A program made the position numbers and the translations under genes. Of a stretch of 11,766 bases of DNA, positions 1 through 4,166 are shown piece by piece. Origin of the DNA: Syntrophothermus sp. UBA1445 (GTDB taxonomy: Bacteria > Bacillota > Syntrophomonadia > Syntrophomonadales > DTU052); NCBI GenBank assembly GCA_002329495.1, contig DCTH01000007.1, positions 178 to 11,943 of the forward strand. Direction: 5' to 3'. The notes under the pieces were generated by a model that saw only the letters and a list, made by a program, of their open reading frames with translations, did not search any database and was not told the origin of the DNA. Numbering within the stretch: the first letter of the stretch is position 1; every line of letters starts with the position of its first letter.

Positions 1-148
1 AGGCCAGATTCTCCACCAGATGACGCGGCTCATCCTCCATTTCCATTTTCTCTTCGTTTAAGGGAGGAATCACCTCAAATTTTAACCCCAGGCTTTCCAA
101 GAGCAAACGTCGCCGGGGGGAGCCTGAAGCCAGAATTAGTGAAACCGT
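1..148 (-). CDS. maf: Maf-family nucleotide pyrophosphatase, N-terminal part (runs off left edge)
   Basis: Maf proteins hydrolyse non-canonical or excess nucleoside triphosphates (dTTP/UTP and modified bases) to monophosphate and pyrophosphate in the cytoplasm, and are linked to septum control. Only the first 49 residues are in the window. They contain the family signature LASGSPRR at residues 6-13, followed by LLLESLGLKFEVIPP, which matches the first strand-loop-helix of the fold and its substrate-binding serine/arginine loop. The gene follows the DUF4321 gene by 10 bases and is probably co-transcribed with it. The start is odd: the frame has no ATG, GTG or TTG between its upstream TGA and Leu15, which is already past the signature. 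An ACG at 146-148 lies 5 bases after a perfect GAGGAGG (154-160) and gives M-V-S-L-I-L-A-S, a normal Maf N-terminus. I therefore place the start at this ACG. The family call is secure; the start codon is an inference. Confidence 0.85.
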
Positions 149-153
149 AAAGA

Positions 154-160
154 CCTCCTC
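154..160 (-). promoter_or_regulatory. Ribosome binding site of maf (GAGGAGG)
   Basis: The minus strand reads GAGGAGG here, overlapping the TGA stop of the upstream membrane-protein gene. It sits 5 bases before the ACG at 146-148. This site decides the maf start, because no standard start codon lies within reach of it in the maf frame. The overlap with the upstream stop suggests translational coupling. Confidence 0.7.
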
Positions 161-431
161 ACATCTTGCGATAAATCAAGTAGGATCCGATAATCCCCAG
201 GAGGCTGCAGAGGCCTATCCTTAGGGTGAGGCCAAAGGAGAGGCTTAATACCTGCAAATCTAACGTAAAGTGGGGAATACCCACCGTGTATACCTGTCCT
301 ACCTGGGCCAGTGAGGGTATGAGCTTAACTAGAGCCTCTCCCAGCCATCCACCGATCAAAGCTCCAATTATTAGGACCAACAGGAGAATAGGCCATCCGG
401 GGTATGAACGGTAGTTGCCGCGAGAACCCAA
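159..431 (-). CDS. Small DUF4321-family membrane protein
   Basis: This is a predicted 90-residue integral membrane protein of the DUF4321 type, found next to maf in many clostridia; the function is unknown. A short basic N-terminus (GSRGNYRSYPGW) is followed by a first membrane segment at about residues 14-38, rich in Leu, Ile and Gly. A loop ends in the conserved-looking stretch LDLQVLSLSFGLTLRI, and a second membrane segment (GLCSLLGIIGSYLIY) reaches the C-terminus. I chose the TTG at 429-431 as start because GGGAGGGG (437-444) lies 5 bases upstream. An in-frame ATG at 465-467 would add 12 residues, but it has no good ribosome binding site and falls inside a likely promoter. The stop overlaps the maf ribosome binding site. 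The family call comes from recognition of the pattern and the gene neighbourhood. Confidence 0.75.
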   Translation of the reverse strand: MGSRGNYRSYPGWPILLLVLIIGALIGGWLGEALVKLIPSLAQVGQVYTVGIPHFTLDLQVLSLSFGLTLRIGLCSLLGIIGSYLIYRKM

Positions 432-436
432 ATCAA

Positions 437-444
437 CCCCTCCC
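437..444 (-). promoter_or_regulatory. Ribosome binding site deciding the DUF4321 gene start
   Basis: GGGAGGGG on the minus strand, 5 bases before the TTG at 429-431. It favours this start over the ATG at 465-467, which lacks a comparable site. Confidence 0.6.
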
Positions 445-457
445 TTATATTTTTTTA

Positions 458-486
458 AGTTTAGCATTCGTTATCCACAATTACAA
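458..486 (-). promoter_or_regulatory. Putative sigma-A promoter for the DUF4321-maf genes
   Basis: The minus strand shows TTGTAA (481-486), a 17-base spacer, and TAAACT (458-463) preceded by TGC, an extended -10 element. Each hexamer matches consensus at 4 of 6 positions. The -35 box begins directly after the stem of the rex terminator. The transcript would start near 451, downstream of the ATG at 465-467, which agrees with use of the TTG start. Sequence match only. Confidence 0.4.
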
Positions 487-519
487 GAAAGGTACCCTTC
501 GGCAGGAAGGGTACCTTTC
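481..519 (-). terminator. Rho-independent terminator of rex
   Basis: A perfect 14-base inverted repeat pairs 487-500 (GAAAGGTACCCTTC) with 506-519 around a 5-base loop. On the minus strand it follows the rex stop by about 23 bases. The T tail is short and interrupted (TTTCTTGTAATT), so termination may be partial and allow some read-through into the DUF4321 and maf genes. A TTTCTTT tail on the plus strand also exists, but no plus-strand gene precedes it. Confidence 0.75.
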
Positions 520-542
520 TTTGCCTGATTCAACTATGCTTC

Positions 543-1181
543 TTAGGGCTTGCGATTAAAAAACGACAGGTTAAAACTCAGTACCTCCAGGTTAACTGAC
601 AGGTCAACATTCCTCAGAATCACCTGATCAGGAACCTTCAAGACCCGGGGAGAAAAGTTAAGCAGTGACCTGACTCCAGCTCCCACCATCATATCGGCCA
701 CCTCCTGGGCTGCCGTAGCGGGCACAGTCACTATTCCAATTTCAACGTTCTTTTCCCGGATACGTTGCTCCAGGCTGGTCAGCGGTTCGATAACCAATTC
801 ACCCAGGGATTGCCCGATTCTTTCAGCACTGACATCCATGATTCCAACAACATTGAATCCACGGTCTTCGAATCCTTTGTACACGGCAAGAGCTGAGCCA
901 AGTTTCCCGGCCCCTACTATCACCACGTTCCAGGTCTTGTTCAGTCCCAGAATCCGCATTATATGGCTATATAATTCCTGCACATTATAGCCCACTCCCC
1001 TGGTGCCAAATTCACCAAAGTAGGCCAAATCTTTCCTTACCTGAGCTGAGCTAACTCCTACTCCCAAAGCAATTTCACCGGAGGATACTGTGAGAATTCC
1101 ATCTTTTATCAATTGAGCCAGATGTCTTGAATATACAGATAACCTTGTCACCGTCGCTTCTGGAATCTTAAGAGCCTTCAT
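543..1181 (-). CDS. rex: Redox-sensing transcriptional repressor Rex
   Basis: Rex is a homodimeric DNA-binding protein that senses the NADH/NAD+ ratio and represses fermentation and respiration genes, leaving its operator when NADH is bound. With the start used here it has 212 residues, the normal length. The winged-helix DNA-binding domain covers about residues 5-75 and includes IPEATVTRLSVYSRHL and the recognition region VSSAQVRKDLAYFGEFGTRG, with the family hallmark GTRGVGYNV. A Rossmann fold follows, with VIVGAGKLGSA at about 87-97 and an Asp (GIMD, near 116) ending the second strand. The domain-swapping C-terminal helix is present. I chose the ATG at 1179-1181 because GGGGGG (1190-1195) lies 8 bases upstream and KALKIPEATVTRL matches family N-termini. 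An ATG at 1203-1205 would add 8 residues but has no binding site. The gene has its own promoter and terminator, so it is probably monocistronic. Confidence 0.95.
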   Translation of the reverse strand: MKALKIPEATVTRLSVYSRHLAQLIKDGILTVSSGEIALGVGVSSAQVRKDLAYFGEFGTRGVGYNVQELYSHIMRILGLNKTWNVVIVGAGKLGSALAVYKGFEDRGFNVVGIMDVSAERIGQSLGELVIEPLTSLEQRIREKNVEIGIVTVPATAAQEVADMMVGAGVRSLLNFSPRVLKVPDQVILRNVDLSVNLEVLSFNLSFFNRKP

Positions 1182-1227
1182 ACTCACAACCCCCCTTTTC
1201 GGCATGGCAACTAATTCTATCTAAGGT

Positions 1228-1245
1228 TTGTGAAATCCTTCTTTT
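1228..1245. promoter_or_regulatory. Candidate Rex operator (autoregulatory)
   Basis: The plus strand reads TTGTGAAATCCTTCTTTT. Compared with the Gram-positive Rex consensus TTGTGAA-N4-TTCACAA, the left half-site is perfect. The right half matches only TTC of seven, giving 10 of 14 fixed positions. It abuts the -10 box at 1246-1251, so a bound repressor would cover the transcription start of rex. The position is convincing; the degenerate right half is not. Confidence 0.4.
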
Positions 1246-1274
1246 ATTATACGATAATGCTCACGAGTTTACCC
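1246..1274 (-). promoter_or_regulatory. Promoter of rex
   Basis: A perfect TATAAT lies at 1246-1251 on the minus strand, about 65 bases before the rex start. With a 17-base spacer the -35 position reads GGGTAA, which is poor. The promoter would rely on the -10 box, or may be weak or activator-dependent. Confidence 0.45.
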
Positions 1275-1311
1275 GGGCGTCCCTGATGTTTTTGGATGGC
1301 AGGATGGCATT

Positions 1312-2313
1312 CTAAATGTGGGACCAGAAACAGAATTGCAGGAGTTTATAAAAGACCAGTGAGATGAGAGCAGTGGAGGGTATGGTGATCAACCAGGCGG
1401 TCACCAATTGACGTGCGGTTTCCCAGCGGACCGCTTTTATCTGTTTTGCCATCCCCACACCGATAATCGATGACGAAACCACGTGCGTGGTACTTACCGG
1501 ATACCCCATCAGAGAAGCCGTATAAATAACCAACGAGGAACTGAAATCAGCCGCAAAACCGTTTATCGGTTCAATCCGGAATATCTTGCTGCCCAGTGTG
1601 GCAACAATCCTCCAGCCACCGGCAGCCGTACCCAAACCCATGGCCGTCGCACAGGCCAGCATGACCCATATCGGCACATGAAACGAGGAAATATAACCGC
1701 CGCTAAGCAGGGCCATGGTTATTATCCCCATTGATTTCTGCGCATCATTGGAACCATGGGAAAAGGACATCATACAGGCTGACAAAACCTGGAGACGACG
1801 GAAACCCTTATCCAGCTTACTTCGCGACGCCCCATGAAAACTCCAGGACAGGATCGTCATAACTACTGCACCAACCATCAATCCAACCATAGTTGATGCT
1901 ACCAGGAAGAATACAATTATACCCAGCCCGGGCCAGTTAACACTGTGGAGTCCGAACATAGCTACTGAAGCCCCGGTTAAACCACCTATAAGAGCGTGGG
2001 ATGAGCTGCTGGGTATGCCGAAATACCAGGTTACAACATTCCAGGCTATTGCACCAATCAAGGCCATTATTAGAACCCTTTCATCAACCATGCCTGGTTT
2101 GATGATGCTGCTGCCAATAGTTTGGGCAACCGCAGTCCCGCTGAGAGCTCCGAGGAAATTTAGGCTGGCTGCCAGTATGATGGCATTACGAGGTGATAAA
2201 GCCTTGGTGGTTACTGAGGTGGCGATGGCATTGGCGGTATCATGGAACCCGTTGACGTAATCAAAGATAAGAGCAAACAAGACTACCAGCACTAAAAGAA
2301 TGAAACTAAGCAT
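1312..2313 (-). CDS. pit: PiT-family low-affinity inorganic phosphate transporter
   Basis: This 333-residue polytopic membrane protein imports phosphate (as metal-phosphate or with protons/sodium), the PHO4/PiT family. The two inverted PHO4 repeats are clear. The first has DYVNGFHDTANAIAT at 18-32 and GIPSSSSHALIGG at 99-111. The second has FSHGSNDAQKSMG at 184-196 and YPVSTTHVVSSSIIGVG at 271-287. The hydrophilic loop between the halves is short (about residues 161-175), as in compact bacterial and archaeal members. The ATG at 2311-2313 fits family N-termini, but its best ribosome binding site, AAAAGGAG at 2327-2334, is 13 bases away, longer than usual. No PhoU-like DUF47 partner gene is next to it, although such pairs are common. 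It lies between rex and folC with a large upstream gap, so it is probably transcribed alone. The family is certain; the ion and affinity are inferred. Confidence 0.93.
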   Translation of the reverse strand: MLSFILLVLVVLFALIFDYVNGFHDTANAIATSVTTKALSPRNAIILAASLNFLGALSGTAVAQTIGSSIIKPGMVDERVLIMALIGAIAWNVVTWYFGIPSSSSHALIGGLTGASVAMFGLHSVNWPGLGIIVFFLVASTMVGLMVGAVVMTILSWSFHGASRSKLDKGFRRLQVLSACMMSFSHGSNDAQKSMGIITMALLSGGYISSFHVPIWVMLACATAMGLGTAAGGWRIVATLGSKIFRIEPINGFAADFSSSLVIYTASLMGYPVSTTHVVSSSIIGVGMAKQIKAVRWETARQLVTAWLITIPSTALISLVFYKLLQFCFWSHI

Positions 2314-2442
2314 TTTATTACTGCGACTCCTTTTGTATTCCCGGTAAAAATTCGGTCACCCGATGGCTTATAAGTACGACTGTGGTATTTGGTTTGCGAA
2401 AAGTTATGGTAAGAGTGCGGCGGTTTTACTCTGTTGACAGGT

Positions 2443-2478
2443 AAAAGAGCGATTCCTTGGGGGGACGTCGAATCGCTC
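2443..2478 (-). terminator. Terminator-like hairpin upstream of the phosphate transporter
   Basis: A perfect 9-base inverted repeat pairs 2447-2455 (GAGCGATTC) with 2470-2478 around a 14-base loop that is C-rich on the minus strand. On that strand the stem is followed directly by TTTT (2443-2446). It lies about 130 bases before the transporter start and has no accepted gene upstream of it since the folC terminator. It could end a small RNA or act as an attenuator in the transporter leader. The short T run makes its strength uncertain. Confidence 0.5.
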
Positions 2479-2721
2479 CTTCGTTTCGTGGTTATGTGAT
2501 TTTTATCAGTAATATGGCAAAGCGTGTCTGACACCTGGTTAATCATTGAGTAGTGCCGCCAATCAATAACGTAATTCCCGATAGCTGGCTCAGGCAATCT
2601 GTCAAAGTGCTTATGTAAGCCCTGTACCTGCACCTGATCCCCCTTGACTCTCGAAAGTCCCAGCCTGTACTTTGATAATTCGGATTGGTGGTAAATCCCA
2701 TACAGATCTGGTCCTGTCAAA

Positions 2722-2778
2722 TTCTACGTTAGAGCGGTTCTGAAAATACTAGAGAAAGCCTGCTGCTCTAACGGAGAT
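2722..2778. repeat. Imperfect inverted repeat (hairpin) in the intergenic region
   Basis: CGTTAGAGC at 2727-2735 is perfectly complementary to GCTCTAACG at 2765-2773. The pairing extends inward with G-T, G-C and T-G pairs, and outward with a TCT/AGA pair after one mismatch, leaving a loop of about 23 bases. No T run follows on either strand, so it is not a terminator. It may be an RNA structure or a remnant of a small element. Confidence 0.45.
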
Positions 2779-2814
2779 CATTGGGAGAGCCATCCTAAAA
2801 GAGCCATTAGCCCC

Positions 2815-2851
2815 AAAAAAATTGTAACACAGCCCTCCTCCGGGCTGTGTT
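2815..2851 (-). terminator. Rho-independent terminator of the valS-folC operon
   Basis: A perfect 10-base stem pairs AACACAGCCC (2826-2835) with 2842-2851 around a 6-base loop. On the minus strand it is followed by ACAA and a run of seven T (2815-2821). It lies 19 bases after the folC stop. A textbook intrinsic terminator. Confidence 0.93.
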
Positions 2852-2870
2852 AAGATCCTGTTAACTCATG

Positions 2871-4166
2871 CTAAGTTTGTGTAAACATGCGGCGAGCTCG
2901 GTCAAGGGTCATGAAAGATCCGGTAATCAGGATGTATTCCGAAGCCTTGACCTCCTCCAGAGCCCGGTTCACCGCCTGTTCAATGCCTTCGGCCAGGTAG
3001 ACCTGCGGAAAAGCAGGTTGGGCCTGTTCATATCTCCGTAACCAGTTGTCAGCCCTATTCCCTTCCGGTCGGGTGAGAATACATAATCGGGTATGCGCAC
3101 TGAGACTTTTGAAGATTCCCGGGCCATCCTTGTCATCGAGAATGCCAATCACCAGGACCCGGTTTCGCCGGGGATAAATCTCTTCCAGGGCCCGGGCCAA
3201 ACCCTGTGCGCCATGCAGGTTATGAGCGGCATCCAGAATCACCTCCGGATGCTGGTGGATCCTTTCCATCCTTCCCGGCCACCTTAAACCTGACAAGGAT
3301 CCGGCCAGGCTGGTGTTGATTGGAAAACCGCCCTGGTGTACTTGATCCAGTATTGCCATTGCCGTTGCCAGATTCTCCAGCTGATAGCTTCCCGGCAGTG
3401 GAAAGCGGACCCCCCTGGCAGCCAAAATCGGTGTTAACAAGTCGAGGACAAATCCCTCCAGACCGTTATTCTCAACCCGGGTGATCTCTACCGTGTTAGT
3501 TGCCATAATCAGCGGCGAGTCCTGCCGGGAGCAGGTATCGCTTAGAACCCGGTGCACCACCGGGTCGTTGTCCCCATAAACCATCGGAACTCCGGGTTTG
3601 ATAATGCCCGCCTTGTTATAAGCTACATCCTCCAAGGTGGGACCCAGGTACTGGAGATGATCAAGCCCGACATTGGTGATGGCGGTCACCAGAGGGGTAA
3701 CCACATTGGTAGAATCATAAATTCCGCCCATACCCGTTTCGATTACTGCGATTTCGATGTCCTGGCGTTCAAAATAAGTAAATGCCAAGGCGGTCAAGAT
3801 TTCAAATTCGGTCGGATTTCCAACAGCCTGTTCACATTCCCTGATGGCGGGCCGCAATTCGTTAATCAGGGACCACAGTTCATCAGCAGTTATCAGTTGA
3901 TGATTAATCCGTATGCGTTCACAGTACGAGTGCAGGTGAGGGGAGGTAAAGACCCCTACCCGGTAACCCTCCCCACTCAAAACCTGTCCCAGGATGGCAC
4001 TTACCGATCCTTTACCATTGGTCCCGGCGATATGTACAGTGGCATACCGTTTATGGGGATAACCCAGGTAGGCCAGGAGGGTCTGAATTCTCTGCAGACC
4101 CGGTTTAATACCAAAACGGGTCAGGGCCTGAAAGTAGTGCTCTATCTGTTCAGCGTGTTGAGACGT
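2871..4166 (-). CDS. folC: Folylpolyglutamate synthase / dihydrofolate synthase
   Basis: FolC adds glutamate to dihydropteroate and to reduced folates with ATP, retaining folates in the cytoplasm. With the start used here the protein has 431 residues, the usual length. The N-terminal Mur-ligase-like domain has HYFQALTRFGIKPGLQRI at 10-27 and the ATP-binding P-loop GTNGKGS at 48-54. TSPHLHSYCERIRIN follows at about 74-88, then ETGMGGIYDSTN at 143-154, DHLQYLG at 159-165 and NKAGIIKPG near 174-182. The C-terminal domain has RWPGRMERI and DAAHNLHGA. The frame has no ATG, GTG or TTG between its upstream TAA and Leu63 (TTG, 3978-3980), and a start there would remove the P-loop. An ACG at 4164-4166 lies 9 bases after GGGAGGG (4176-4182) and gives a normal N-terminus, so I place the start there. 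The first 25 bases overlap the end of valS. The usual Arg in the GGR(L/F)DATN motif is Ile here. Confidence 0.93.
   Translation of the reverse strand, partial: TSQHAEQIEHYFQALTRFGIKPGLQRIQTLLAYLGYPHKRYATVHIAGTNGKGSVSAILGQVLSGEGYRVGVFTSPHLHSYCERIRINHQLITADELWSLINELRPAIRECEQAVGNPTEFEILTALAFTYFERQDIEIAVIETGMGGIYDSTNVVTPLVTAITNVGLDHLQYLGPTLEDVAYNKAGIIKPGVPMVYGDNDPVVHRVLSDTCSRQDSPLIMATNTVEITRVENNGLEGFVLDLLTPILAARGVRFPLPGSYQLENLATAMAILDQVHQGGFPINTSLAGSLSGLRWPGRMERIHQHPEVILDAAHNLHGAQGLARALEEIYPRRNRVLVIGILDDKDGPGIFKSLSAHTRLCILTRPEGNRADNWLRRYEQAQPAFPQVYLAEGIEQAVNRALEEVKASEYILITGSFMTLDRARRMFTQT

Larger units (their letters stand above)
2314..2814. other. Intergenic region upstream of the phosphate transporter, no convincing gene
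   Basis: About 500 bases between the folC terminator and the transporter start. It holds the transporter ribosome binding site, a terminator-like hairpin (2443-2478) and a long inverted repeat (2722-2778). A stop-free minus-strand frame runs from 2720 to 2292 (142 codons from a TTG). It has no ribosome binding site, contains the hairpin, overlaps the transporter start, is rich in His and Ser in its second half, and matches no family I know. I found no known riboswitch core and no clear promoter for the transporter. It may hold a leader RNA, a small RNA or a decayed gene. Confidence 0.5.

Noticed and set aside
432..467. ATG at 465-467 as start of the DUF4321 gene
   Set aside because: No good ribosome binding site and it lies within the likely promoter; the TTG at 429-431 has GGGAGGGG at ideal spacing.
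2292..2720. A 142-codon open frame on the minus strand upstream of the phosphate transporter
   Set aside because: It starts with TTG without a ribosome binding site, spans a terminator-like hairpin, overlaps the transporter start, has a His/Ser-rich composition in its second half, and resembles no family I recognise. A decayed gene in its first half cannot be excluded; a protein database search would decide.
2871..3980. folC starting at the TTG at 3978-3980
   Set aside because: This would remove the P-loop GTNGKGS and the whole conserved N-terminus, which continue in frame upstream to 4166.
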